Shown here one piece after another: positions 50,484 to 60,830 of a stretch of 64,000 nucleotides of DNA. Made by a program: the position numbers and the translations under genes. The DNA is from Streptomyces mirabilis (GTDB lineage: Bacteria > Actinomycetota > Actinomycetes > Streptomycetales > Streptomycetaceae): positions 8,432,001 to 8,496,000 of the forward strand of contig NZ_JBCJKP010000001.1 in assembly GCF_039503195.1 (NCBI RefSeq), given 5' to 3'. Positions within the stretch are counted from its first letter, which is position 1. Every line of letters begins with the position of its first letter. The notes under the pieces are model-generated. The model saw only the letters and a program-made list of their open reading frames with translations, was not told the origin of the DNA and ran no database searches.

Positions 50484-52391
50484 TTAGTGGCCGCCGCGCA
50501 CCTGGTCCATGGGCAGATACAGGACGGTGTCCCGGGTCACTTCCCGGGAGGGCGGCGCGGACAGTTCGTCGTCGTTCAACACGCGGTCGTAGACGCGTAC
50601 TTCGTCGATGGCTCCCGTGAAGTACGCCCGACTGTCCATCCGTTGCCCGACATGGACCCCGAACGGCGAGTTGCGGCTGACCGACCCGGGCACGTCCGCG
50701 GCGCCGACCGCCGTACCGTCGACGGAGAGCGTGAGCAGTCCGCCGCCCCGGCGCAGGGCCAGATGATGCCACTGGCCGTCGTTGTAGGCGCTCGCGGTGC
50801 GCACGGAGGCGGAGGTCGGGGCCGCGGCTCCGCTCCTGGTGGTGATCAGGGCGGTGATCCGGTGGGACGCGGGCTCGGCGCGCATCCACACCTGCGGCTG
50901 CGTCGTCCCGATCCCGCCCATCCACAGCAGCGGCTGCTCCCCGCCGGTGGCCGTGTAGCGGAACCACAGCGACACGGTGAAGTCCTTCGTCCCGAGCGGG
51001 AGTCGGTCCTGATACGACAGGCGTACGGCGTCGTCGGCGCCGTCGAACTCCAGCGCGCCGCCGCGCACGCCCGCCGTCTCCCGGGCGCCGCCGAGGACCG
51101 CGGCCGGTTCGGCGTGCCGGGCGAGGTCGTCGGTCGTCGGGTCGGGGCCGCGGCGCGGGGTGAGCCAGTCCTCGGTGAAGCGGGCGAAGCGGACCTCGTC
51201 ACGTGCGTCGACCGCGCCGCCCTCGTACAGCAGCCCCACGGCGCCGCCGCCGATCCCCACCAGGTCGGAGTAGCCCGACCAGTCGGTGGTCACGACCGTG
51301 CCGCGGTCCACGCTGTCCCAGGTGCGCCCGCCGTCGTACGAGGAGCGGATCATCATGGTCCTGCGGCGGTCGGGGTCGCCGGGACAGGCCAGCAGCATGC
51401 GGTCGCCGAGGCGGAGTACGGAGCCCTGGACCTGGGGCGCGTAGAGGCCGGGGAGGTCGCGGAAGGGCGCCGTGAAGCTGTCGCCGCCGTCACGGCTGAC
51501 GGTCTGGGTGCGGTGGCCGAGGTCGGTGCCGTCCTGCTCGCGCCCGCTGACGAGGAGGGACCCGTCGGCGCGTTCCGTGAGCGTCAGCTCGGACGGCTTC
51601 TGACGGAAGGTGCCGTCCTCCGCGATCGGCCAGGAGTCGCTCGCGCCGATCCGCCAGTGGTCGCCACCGTCGTCGCTGGTGATGAGGGCGGCGTTGTTGG
51701 CGGTGACCCGACTGCCGTTCCAGGTCTCGGTGTTGACGCCGAAGACGAGCCGCCCGGCGTGCCTGCCACGGGTCAGCTGGATGCCGTGCACAGGGCCGGT
51801 CGCGTACCAGGAGTTCCAGTTCGCCGGGAGGATCTCGGCGCTCAGGTCGCGCGGTGCGGACCAGCTGAGGCCGTCGTCGTCGCTGTACTGGAGATGCGGG
51901 GTGCGGTCGCAGGGGACGTCGCAGCCGCGCCCGTCCGTGCGGCCCGTGTTGTACGTCTCCGCCAGCACGATGCGACCGGTCTCGCGGTCCACGACCGGAG
52001 CGGGGTTGCCGTGGGTGTCGCCCGCCCCCTCGTTGACGACCTGGAGGGGTCCCCAGGTCCGGCCGCCGTCGGTCGACCGTTTGACGACGATGTCGATGTC
52101 ACCCGCGTCGCCGCAGTCGTGCACGCGCCCCTCGGCGAACGCCAGCAGGGTGCCGCGGGTGCTCCGCACGACGGCCGGGATGCGGAAGCAGGCGTAGCCG
52201 GGATCCTGGGAGGCCCTGAAGAGCACCTGTTGTTCGAACGACGCACCGGACGCACCGGACGCACCGGACGCACCGGACGCGTCGGTCGCGGAGGCCCTCG
52301 CGGGGCTCGGCAGCGCGAGCACGCACAGTGCGGCGGCCGTGAGGACGGCGGTCAGGGTCGATCTGAGACGTGCGCGCAGACGTGCCGACAT
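50484..52391 (-). CDS. secreted GH33 sialidase with C-terminal LamG/concanavalin domain
   Basis: 635 aa. Signal peptide (1-33); a short SGA-SGA-SGA repeat (from 9-bp DNA repeats); GH33 six-bladed propeller (about 48-405) with the FRIP motif (CFRIPAVV) and five Asp boxes (STDGGRTWG, SDDDGLSWS, SDDGGDHWR, SRDGGDSFT, SYDGGRTWD); and a LamG-like lectin domain (about 430-610). It releases terminal sialic acids outside the cell. ATG at 52391 follows GGGCAGG. A perfect palindrome lies 52 bases upstream. Confidence 0.9.
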   Translation of the reverse strand: MSARLRARLRSTLTAVLTAAALCVLALPSPARASATDASGASGASGASGASFEQQVLFRASQDPGYACFRIPAVVRSTRGTLLAFAEGRVHDCGDAGDIDIVVKRSTDGGRTWGPLQVVNEGAGDTHGNPAPVVDRETGRIVLAETYNTGRTDGRGCDVPCDRTPHLQYSDDDGLSWSAPRDLSAEILPANWNSWYATGPVHGIQLTRGRHAGRLVFGVNTETWNGSRVTANNAALITSDDGGDHWRIGASDSWPIAEDGTFRQKPSELTLTERADGSLLVSGREQDGTDLGHRTQTVSRDGGDSFTAPFRDLPGLYAPQVQGSVLRLGDRMLLACPGDPDRRRTMMIRSSYDGGRTWDSVDRGTVVTTDWSGYSDLVGIGGGAVGLLYEGGAVDARDEVRFARFTEDWLTPRRGPDPTTDDLARHAEPAAVLGGARETAGVRGGALEFDGADDAVRLSYQDRLPLGTKDFTVSLWFRYTATGGEQPLLWMGGIGTTQPQVWMRAEPASHRITALITTRSGAAAPTSASVRTASAYNDGQWHHLALRRGGGLLTLSVDGTAVGAADVPGSVSRNSPFGVHVGQRMDSRAYFTGAIDEVRVYDRVLNDDELSAPPSREVTRDTVLYLPMDQVRGGH

Positions 52392-52442
52392 GGTGCGACC
52401 TGCCCTTCGTGTGGCTGGGCAACCAGGGGGATCCAGACATCC

Positions 52443-52462
52443 GACATCCGACATCGGATGTC
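52443..52462. promoter_or_regulatory. perfect 20-bp palindrome ahead of the sialidase operon
   Basis: GACATCCGA-CA-TCGGATGTC: two fully complementary 9-bp arms with a 2-base spacer, with extra partial ACATCCG copies to the left (from about 52436). A GntR/FadR-type operator is plausible; the regulator is not in the window. Confidence 0.6.
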
Positions 52463-52553
52463 CAATGTGTGTGCCACAGAAGCTACTTGGGCTCTCGGCG
52501 GCCCCACAAGAAGCGAGCACAGGTCGTGTTCACGCCCAATCTGAACGCGTCTG

Positions 52554-53477
52554 TCAGGGGCGCAGCACCACCTTCCCCAGGTTGCTCCGTGACTCGATCG
52601 CCGCGTGCGCCTCCGCCGCGTCCTGCAGGGCGAACTCCCCGTGCACGGCGGGCCGCAGGGCTCCCTCCGCGAACAGTCGCCACAGTTCCTCGCGCCACCG
52701 CTCGTACCGCCCCGGCTCGTTCCGGGCGATCCGGGCCATCTGGAAGCCGATCACGGACTTGGCGCCCACCAGCAGGTCGTACGCCCGCACGCTCCCGCCG
52801 CCCGAGCTGTACGCGACGAGCCGCCCGCCCGGGGCGAGGGCGGCGACGGCCGGGGTGAGCAGGTCGCCGCCGACCGCGTCGAGAACGTAGTCGACGGGCT
52901 CGCCCCAGTCCTCGGAGTCGTACGCGATCACCTCGTCCGCGCCGAACCCCCGGACGAACTCCGCCTTGCCGAGGGTGAGCGCGGACACGGCCCCGACGAC
53001 ACGTGACGCGCCCCGCAGCCGGGCGAGTCGGACGGCGAGATGGCCGACGCCGCTCGCCGCGCCGGTGATCAGCGCCGCCTCGCCGGGTGCGGGGCGCGCC
53101 GCCTTCAGGGCGCCGAGCGCGACCAGTCCGCTGCGGACGAGGGCGACGGCGTCGACCGCGCTCGCACCCGCCGGGACGGGGGAGGTCATGGTCTCGTTGA
53201 GCAGGGCGTAGTCGGCGTACCCGTGTCCGAAGCAGAGTCCGGTGACGCGGTCGCCCGCCGCGAAGCGGGTGACGCCCGCGCCGACGGCGACGACCTCGCC
53301 CGCGATCTCGCCGCCCAGCGGGATCGGCTCCGCGGCCTCGGTGACCTTGCGGACGACGGGGAGGGTGACGCCGATCGCCTCGGTGCGCACCAGCAGTTCG
53401 CCGGGCCCGGCGGCGGGTACGGGGACGTCCTCCAGGAACAGGGGGCCGCCGGTGTGCTCGTAGCGGACGCGACGCAT
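52554..53477 (-). CDS. zinc-independent quinone oxidoreductase (MDR family)
   Basis: 307 aa medium-chain reductase: GroES-like N-domain and a Rossmann fold with AALITGAASGVGHLAVRLA (about 133-151). No structural or catalytic zinc cysteines, so quinone reductase-like (Qor/YogA type). It reduces quinones or enones with NADPH. GGAGG precedes the ATG at 53477. Divergent from a marR gene across ~100 bases carrying two matching palindromes, so it is very likely that regulator's target. Confidence 0.85.
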   Translation of the reverse strand: MRRVRYEHTGGPLFLEDVPVPAAGPGELLVRTEAIGVTLPVVRKVTEAAEPIPLGGEIAGEVVAVGAGVTRFAAGDRVTGLCFGHGYADYALLNETMTSPVPAGASAVDAVALVRSGLVALGALKAARPAPGEAALITGAASGVGHLAVRLARLRGASRVVGAVSALTLGKAEFVRGFGADEVIAYDSEDWGEPVDYVLDAVGGDLLTPAVAALAPGGRLVAYSSGGGSVRAYDLLVGAKSVIGFQMARIARNEPGRYERWREELWRLFAEGALRPAVHGEFALQDAAEAHAAIESRSNLGKVVLRP

Positions 53478-53511
53478 CGCACCTCCAGGGGAAGAGGGTG
53501 AGCCCTCAGGT

Positions 53512-53557
53512 CGTTGGGATCCCCAACGGTATACCAGATTCATTGGGAAGACCAACG
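53512..53557. promoter_or_regulatory. twin MarR-type operators
   Basis: Perfect CGTTGGG-atc-CCCAACG at 53512-53528, and a second copy CATTGGG-aag-ACCAACG at 53541-53557 (two mismatches). Centres are 29 bases apart, close to three helical turns. They lie between the divergent oxidoreductase and marR starts and flank GGTATACC. Confidence 0.65.
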
Positions 53558-53578
53558 GCTATTCGTTAGGCTGGCCCC

Positions 53579-54019
53579 ATGACCGCCTCCGCGCCCCTGT
53601 CCGCCATCCGCTCCCTCCCCAGCTGGCTCCTCGGCCGCACCGCCGCCCGCGGCCGCGCCCTCGTCGCCGAGGCGCTGGCTGCCGAGGGTCTGAAGATGTG
53701 GGATCACGTGGTGCTCTCCGCCCTCTCCGATCTCGGCCCCGTCGCCCAGGCCGAACTGGGCCGCAGCATCCAGCTCGACCCCAAGGACCTGGTCGGTGTT
53801 CTCAACGACCTCCAGAGCGCGGGCCTGGTCCTGCGTGAACCCGACCCCAGGGACCGGCGCAAGAACGCGGTGTCCCTCACCGAGGAGGGCGCACGCCTCC
53901 TCGCGCGCTGCGAGCGGGCGGCGCGTGAGGCCAACGACGCGCTCCTCTCGCCGCTCTCGGAGGCCGAGCGGGAGCAGTTCATGGGTTTGTTGATCCGGAT
54001 TTCCGGTACGGACGGCTGA
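53579..54019 (+). CDS. MarR-family regulator
   Basis: 146 aa. Winged helix with recognition region LGRSIQLDPKDLVGVLNDL and the beta-wing DPRDRRKNAVSLTEEG typical of MarR proteins. It probably represses itself and the divergent oxidoreductase, releasing on a phenolic or quinone-like ligand. The next gene follows 19 bases after the stop and may be co-transcribed. Confidence 0.88.
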   Translation: MTASAPLSAIRSLPSWLLGRTAARGRALVAEALAAEGLKMWDHVVLSALSDLGPVAQAELGRSIQLDPKDLVGVLNDLQSAGLVLREPDPRDRRKNAVSLTEEGARLLARCERAAREANDALLSPLSEAEREQFMGLLIRISGTDG

Positions 54020-54038
54020 TGAAGGCTAACGTTCCGTC

Positions 54039-54581
54039 ATGACCGCACCCGAAACCGAACCCCGGCTCGCCCTCGACCCCGCGCGCACCGCCCTGGTGCT
54101 CGTGGATCTGATGGAGCGCATCGTCGGACTGCCCGTGGAACCCCGCAAGGGGACCGAAGTCCTCGCCGCCGCCGAGGAGTTGGCGGCCACCTTCCGCAAG
54201 GCGGGCGCGCTCGTCGTGCTCGTCCGGGGCGAGCGGCCCGGACTGCACGAACAGCCGCCCGGCAGCGGACTCGTCGCCGGGCTCGCGGTGGAGGGTGACC
54301 TCGAGGTCGTGAAGCGGACCATCGGCGGGTTCCAGGGCAGCGGTCTCGACGAGCGGCTGCGGGAGCGCGGCATCTCCACCCTGGTGTTCGGCGGGATCGC
54401 CACCAACCTCGGCGTCGAGTCCACCGCCCGCGCCGCCGGCGACCTCGGCTACGACCTCGTGTTCGCCGAGGACGCGATGGCGGCCCTCACCGCGCCCGAA
54501 CACGAGGCGTCGGTCCGCCTGGACTTCCCCCGCCTGGGCACGGTCGTGACCACCGCGCAGGTGCACTTCAGCGCGGGCTGA
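54039..54581 (+). CDS. isochorismatase-family hydrolase with Gly at the Cys position
   Basis: 180 aa. Catalytic Asp in LVLVDLMERI (about 23) and Lys in VVKRTIGGFQGS (about 88). In cysteine-hydrolase members the segment GIATNxCVESTAR carries the nucleophilic Cys; here it reads GIATNLGVESTAR. A Cys-dependent amidase mechanism is therefore unlikely; a true isochorismatase-like ether hydrolysis or another reaction is possible. Downstream of marR, perhaps part of the same detoxification unit. Confidence 0.82.
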   Translation: MTAPETEPRLALDPARTALVLVDLMERIVGLPVEPRKGTEVLAAAEELAATFRKAGALVVLVRGERPGLHEQPPGSGLVAGLAVEGDLEVVKRTIGGFQGSGLDERLRERGISTLVFGGIATNLGVESTARAAGDLGYDLVFAEDAMAALTAPEHEASVRLDFPRLGTVVTTAQVHFSAG

Positions 54582-54635
54582 GGCGCGGAGCGGGGCAGAT
54601 TCCGCGACGGAGCGAGGCAGGGGATCGCGCGCGGT
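54582..54635. other. start of a decayed stretch (to about 55351)
   Basis: Between the isochorismatase-like gene and fdhD, about 770 bases hold no intact gene. Recognisable pieces are an SDR 3' end (-) and a LysR 3' end (+); about 200 bases between them gave nothing. Confidence 0.5.
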
Positions 54636-54830
54636 CGCACCAGCACCGTGCCGCCGTCCAGGACGACGGTCGAACCGGTGCCGAACCGGCCGCGCATCAG
54701 GCAGAGGTACGCCCCTCCGCCACGTCCTCGGGCGCGGGTGAGGGACTCCGTCGCCCCGCACAGGCCGGCCGCCACGGTCGTGCCCGGCATCGGACGCCGG
54801 CCCGCGGGGGCCCGTGGTGGGCGCGATGGA
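54636..54830 (-). pseudogene. 3' remnant of an SDR gene, frameshifted
   Basis: One minus frame has EDVAE; one base on, another frame continues AYLCLMRGRFGTGSTVVLDG and GTVLV. This is the C-terminal strand region (TG...DGG) of a short-chain dehydrogenase. Everything upstream is lost. Confidence 0.55.
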
Positions 54831-55039
54831 ACCGCACTTCCTCATCGACGGTGCGCCGTACCTGACCGCCGTCCACGCGCCCCGGGACCGGGTGTCCAGG
54901 AAGCGCCACCACATCCGCCCCCCTCCCGTGCGGCGGCCTCGCCACCGCGAGCCGGACGCCCGCCGTCCAGGACCTCCTTCGCCGGTGGCGACACCCTGAA
55001 GGCATCGCCACCGTGACGACGGAGGGGGGCCGTGGACCT

Positions 55040-55260
55040 CGACCTGCGGAAGAATCCGTGGCGGGTGGGGCCGGTATCACGCTCGTACCGGAGTCCGTCG
55101 CCGAGCGGTACTCGCGCCCGGACATCACCTGCGTACCGGTGCCGGACGCGGAGCGCGACGAGGTGCCGCTCGTCTGGGAGGCGAGCGGCGCCCTCCCCTG
55201 ATCACCGCGTTCGCCCCGCTCGCGCCCCTCGCCGACCCGGCGCGGGCCGAGGAGCCGTGA
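55040..55260 (+). pseudogene. 3' remnant of a LysR-type regulator gene, frameshifted
   Basis: ESVAGGAGITLVPESVAERY and TCVPVPDAERDEVPLVWEAS match the end of a LysR effector domain. A stop then interrupts; a second frame continues PLITAFAPLAPLADPARAEE to TGA at 55258. The remnant pairs with the SDR remnant as a typical divergent LysR/SDR locus that has decayed. Confidence 0.55.
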
Positions 55261-55351
55261 GCCCGGTCGCGACGGGCTGAGGCGGGGCCCTTACGGCGCA
55301 GGGGGCGCTCCCCGCCGGTCGGGGCCCCGCCGCCGTGCCGCGGGGAGCCGG

Positions 55352-56209
55352 TCAGCCCTGGGCGGCCGGGGCCCGCAGGGCGATGCGGTGCTCGCCCGCG
55401 TACACGTTCATGGAGGGGCCGCGCAGGAAGCCCACCAGGGTCAGCCCGGTCTCGGCGGCCAGGTCCACCGCCAGCGAGGACGGTGCCGAGACCGCCGCCA
55501 GCACGGGGATGCCCGCCATGACCGCCTTCTGAGCCAGCTCGAAGGAGGCCCGGCCCGACACCAGCAGGATCGTGCGGGAGAGCGGCAGGTCGCCGCGTTG
55601 CAGGGCGCGCCCGACCAGCTTGTCGACCGCGTTGTGCCGGCCCACGTCCTCCCGTACGTCGAGCATCTCCCCGTCCTCCGTGAACAGGGCCGCGGCGTGC
55701 AGACCCCCGGTCCGGTCGAAGACCCGCTGGGCCTCGCGCAGCCGGTCGGGGAGGCCGGCGAGGAGAGCGGGCTCCAGCCGGACCGGGGGAGCGTCGACGC
55801 CGTCGTCGATGGCCCAGCGGGCCGTCGTACGGACCGCGTCCAGGCTCGCCTTGCCGCACAGGCCGCAGGACGAGGTCGTGTAGACGTTGCGCTCCAGCGT
55901 GATGTCGGGCAGCACGACGCCCGGCGCGGTCCGGACGTCCACGACGTTGTACGTGTTGGAGCCGTCGACAGTGGCGCCCGCGCAGTAGACGATGTTCTGC
56001 ACTTCGTCGGCCCGGCCGAAGACCCCCTCGCTGACGAGGAAGCCCGCCGCGAGCGCGAAGTCGTCGCCCGGGGTGCGCATGGTGATCGCGAGCGGTTTCC
56101 CGTTGAGGCGGATCTCCAGTGGCTCCTCGGCGACGAGCGTGTCGGGGCGCGTGGAGACGGCCCCCTCCCGGATGCGGATCACCTTGCGTCGTTCCGTGAC
56201 TCGTCCCAT
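55352..56209 (-). CDS. fdhD: formate dehydrogenase accessory sulfurtransferase FdhD
   Basis: 285 aa. The catalytic CxxC is in [11 protein letters not shown] (about residues 115-125); [13 protein letters not shown] is the family signature. FdhD takes sulfur from a cysteine desulfurase and sulfurates the bis-MGD molybdenum cofactor before insertion in formate dehydrogenase. It is the last gene of the operon, 7 bases after the Fe-S subunit stop. Confidence 0.93.
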   Translation of the reverse strand: MGRVTERRKVIRIREGAVSTRPDTLVAEEPLEIRLNGKPLAITMRTPGDDFALAAGFLVSEGVFGRADEVQNIVYCAGATVDGSNTYNVVDVRTAPGVVLPDITLERNVYTTSSCGLCGKASLDAVRTTARWAIDDGVDAPPVRLEPALLAGLPDRLREAQRVFDRTGGLHAAALFTEDGEMLDVREDVGRHNAVDKLVGRALQRGDLPLSRTILLVSGRASFELAQKAVMAGIPVLAAVSAPSSLAVDLAAETGLTLVGFLRGPSMNVYAGEHRIALRAPAAQG

Positions 56210-56216
56210 GTCCTGA

Positions 56217-57073
56217 TCAGTCCCGGTTCTGTACGTGCTGGTAGCCGAAGCGGCCCTTGATGCAGAGATTGCCGTGGGTCACCGGGTTGTCGTGCGGGGA
56301 GGTGACCTTCACGATCTCATTGTCCTGCACGTGCAGGGTGAGGTTGCAGCCCACACCGCAGTACGCGCACACCGTCGTCGTCTCGGTCTGCGCCGACTCG
56401 TCCCATGTACCCGCCGCCCGCATGTCGAACTCCGACCTGAACGACAGTGCCCCCGTCGGGCACACCTCGATGCAGTTGCCGCAGTACACGCACGCCGAGT
56501 CGGTCAGCGGGGCATCGTGCTCGACGGCGATCCGGGCGTCGAACCCGCGCCCGGAGACCGAGATCGCGAAGGTGTTCTGCCACTGGTCGCCACAGGCGTC
56601 GACGCACTTGTAGCAGAGGATGCACTTGTCGTAGTCGCGGACATAGAGGCCGTTGTCGATCTTGGGCTCCTCGTCGAGACGCGCCGCGCCGGGGCCGAAG
56701 CGGTCCGGTTTCGCCTCGTACTCCTTGATCCACCCGGCCACCTCCGGAGTGGTCGACAAGTCGACCGAGGAGGCGAGGAGCTCGATGACGACCTTGCGGC
56801 TGTGGCGGGCGCGCTCGGTGTCCGTCCGCACCTCCATGCCCGCTTCCGCCTTGCGCGAGCAGGCCGGGACGAGGGTCCGGGCGCCCTCGAGCTCGACGAC
56901 ACAGACCCGGCAGGCGTTCTTGGGGGTGAGCGTGTCGCCCTGGCAGAGGGTGGGGACCTCCTTGCCCGCCGCCCGGCAGGCGTCGAGGATCGTCGAGCCC
57001 TCCGGAACCCTGACCTCCTGCCCGTCGAGGGTGAACTCGACGAGCCGACGCGGCACTCCCAGCGGTATCGCGG

Positions 57074-57077
<4 letters not shown>
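56217..57077 (-). CDS. formate dehydrogenase Fe-S subunit (NuoG-N-terminal type)
   Basis: 286 aa. In order: plant-type [2Fe-2S] domain ([15 protein letters not shown]), His/Cys [4Fe-4S] motif region near SRKAEAG, a bacterial ferredoxin pair ([27 protein letters not shown]) and a C-terminal Fe4S4 MGD-type domain ([14 protein letters not shown]). In one-polypeptide enzymes these precede the molybdopterin domain; here they form a separate protein. It would wire electrons from the Mo site to the flavin subunit. ATGA overlap with the upstream gene. Confidence 0.85.
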
Positions 57078-58909
<1,832 letters not shown>

Positions 58910-58910
58910 A

Positions 58911-60830
58911 TCACCTCACTTGAGTCGTGACCGGCAGCTTCTCGATCCGGATGGCCGACGCCTTGAACTCCGCCGTCCCCGCGATCGGGCAGTTCGCCTC
59001 GATCGTCAGCTGGTTGGTGTCCACCTCGTCGGGAAAGTGCATGGTCATGAACGCAAGGCCGGGCCGCAGCGCGGTGTCGATCCACACCGGTGCCACGACG
59101 GATCCCCGGCGCGAGGAGACCTGGACCTCCTCGCCCACCACGACCCCGTAGTGCTCGGCGTCCTCCGGACAGAGCTCGACATACTCTCCGCGCCGCAGCG
59201 GCGAGGCGAAACCGCCGCTCTGCACCCCGGTGTTGTACGAGTCGAGCCGCCGCCCGGTGGTGAGCCGGATCGGATACTCCTCGTCCGTCAGATCCACGGG
59301 CGGGTCGTGCTGGACGATCCCGAACGGCGCGAGCCGGCCGCGCTCGGCGGGGTCCGAGGCCCACAACCGGCCGTGCAGATAGGTGGGTTCGAGCCGCCCG
59401 ATGTCGGGGCAGGGCCACTGGATGCCCTGGTGCTCCGCCAGACGTTCGTACGTCATCCCGTAGTGGTCCGGCGACACCGACCGCAGCTCGTTCCAGACGG
59501 CCTCGGCGTCGGCGTACTTCCAGTCGTGCCCGAGGCGCGCGGCGAGGTCGCAGAGGATGTCGATGTCCCCGCGGGCCTCACCGGGCGGCGTCACCGCCGC
59601 GCGCACCCGCTGCACACGCCGCTCGCTGTTGGTGGTGGTGCCCTCCGTCTCCGCCCACCCGGCGGTCGCGGGCAGCACGACATCCGCCAACTGGGCCGTC
59701 TTCGTGAGGAAGATGTCCTGCACGACGAGGAAGTCGAGGGCACCGAGCCGCCGTACCGCCTGTTCGCTGTCGGCCTCCGACTGCGCCGGGTTCTCACCGA
59801 TGCAGTAGACGGCCTTGAGCGTGCCCTCCTCCATGGCCTCGAACATCTCCGTCAGGTTCAGCCCGTGGTGCGGCTGGATGACGGTGTCCCAGGCGGACTC
59901 GAACTTCAGCCGCGCCTCGGGGTCGAGGATGTCCTGGAAGCCGGGGAGGCGGTTGGGGATGGCGCCCATGTCGCCGCCGCCCTGCACGTTGTTCTGCCCG
60001 CGCAGGGGCTGGAGCCCGGAGCCGTGGCGGCCCACGTGCCCGGTCAGCAGGGACAGGTTGATCAGCGCGCGGACGTTGTCGGTGCCGTTGTGGTGCTCCG
60101 TGATGCCGAGGGTCCAGCACAGCTGGGCGCGCTCGGCCCGTGCGTACGCGTGCGCCAACTGCCGTATCGCCGCCGCCGGTACGCCCGTCACCTTCTCGGC
60201 GAGCGACAGCGTCCAGGGCTCGACGAGCGCCTTGTACTCCTCGAAGCCGCTGGTGGCCCGCTCGATGAAGGCGTGGTTGGCGAGGCCCGCGTGGATGATC
60301 TCGCGGCCGATCGCGTGCGCCATCGGGATGTCGGTGCCGACGTTCAGACCGAGCCAGCTCTCCGCCCACTCGGCCGTGGACGTACGGCGCGGGTCGACCG
60401 CGTACATCCGGGCGCCGTTCCTGATCCCCTTCAGCACGTGCTGGAAGAAGATCGGGTGTGCGAACCGGGCGTTGGAGCCCCACATCACGATGAGGTCGGT
60501 CTCCTCGACCTCATCGTACGAGGAGGTGCCGCCGCCGGAACCGAAGGCGGCGCTCAGGCCCGCGACGCTCGGGGCGTGGCAGGTGCGGTTGCAGGAGTCG
60601 ACGTTGTTCGTGCCCATCACGACCCGGGCGAACTTCTGGGCCACGTAGTTCATCTCGTTGGTCGCGCGGGCGCAGGAGAACAGGCCGAAGGCGCCGCGGG
60701 CGGCACTCAGTCCCGCCGCCGCCCGGGTCAGGGCCTCGTCCCAGTCGGCCCGCCGGAAGGGCTCGTCGCGCGCGTCACGGACCAGGGGGTGCGTGAGCCG
60801 GGCGTAGATCTTCGATTCACGTTTCCTCAT
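58911..60830 (-). CDS. molybdopterin-containing formate dehydrogenase catalytic subunit
   Basis: 639 aa. Molybdopterin oxidoreductase domain (about 25-480) followed by the dinucleotide-binding beta-barrel (about 520-635). The Mo-ligand Cys is in NRTCHAPSVAGL (not selenocysteine), with the nearby His typical of FDHs. VMWGSNARFAHP and GQNNVQGGGDMGA fit the cofactor site. It lacks the N-terminal Fe4S4 domain, which is on the separate Fe-S subunit. Oxidises formate to CO2. ATG overlaps the stop of the upstream reductase gene. Confidence 0.88.
   Translation of the reverse strand: MRKRESKIYARLTHPLVRDARDEPFRRADWDEALTRAAAGLSAARGAFGLFSCARATNEMNYVAQKFARVVMGTNNVDSCNRTCHAPSVAGLSAAFGSGGGTSSYDEVEETDLIVMWGSNARFAHPIFFQHVLKGIRNGARMYAVDPRRTSTAEWAESWLGLNVGTDIPMAHAIGREIIHAGLANHAFIERATSGFEEYKALVEPWTLSLAEKVTGVPAAAIRQLAHAYARAERAQLCWTLGITEHHNGTDNVRALINLSLLTGHVGRHGSGLQPLRGQNNVQGGGDMGAIPNRLPGFQDILDPEARLKFESAWDTVIQPHHGLNLTEMFEAMEEGTLKAVYCIGENPAQSEADSEQAVRRLGALDFLVVQDIFLTKTAQLADVVLPATAGWAETEGTTTNSERRVQRVRAAVTPPGEARGDIDILCDLAARLGHDWKYADAEAVWNELRSVSPDHYGMTYERLAEHQGIQWPCPDIGRLEPTYLHGRLWASDPAERGRLAPFGIVQHDPPVDLTDEEYPIRLTTGRRLDSYNTGVQSGGFASPLRRGEYVELCPEDAEHYGVVVGEEVQVSSRRGSVVAPVWIDTALRPGLAFMTMHFPDEVDTNQLTIEANCPIAGTAEFKASAIRIEKLPVTTQVR

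Noticed and set aside
52339-52890. Plus-strand open frames over the sialidase promoter
   Set aside because: They cross the palindromic operator and lack coding character.
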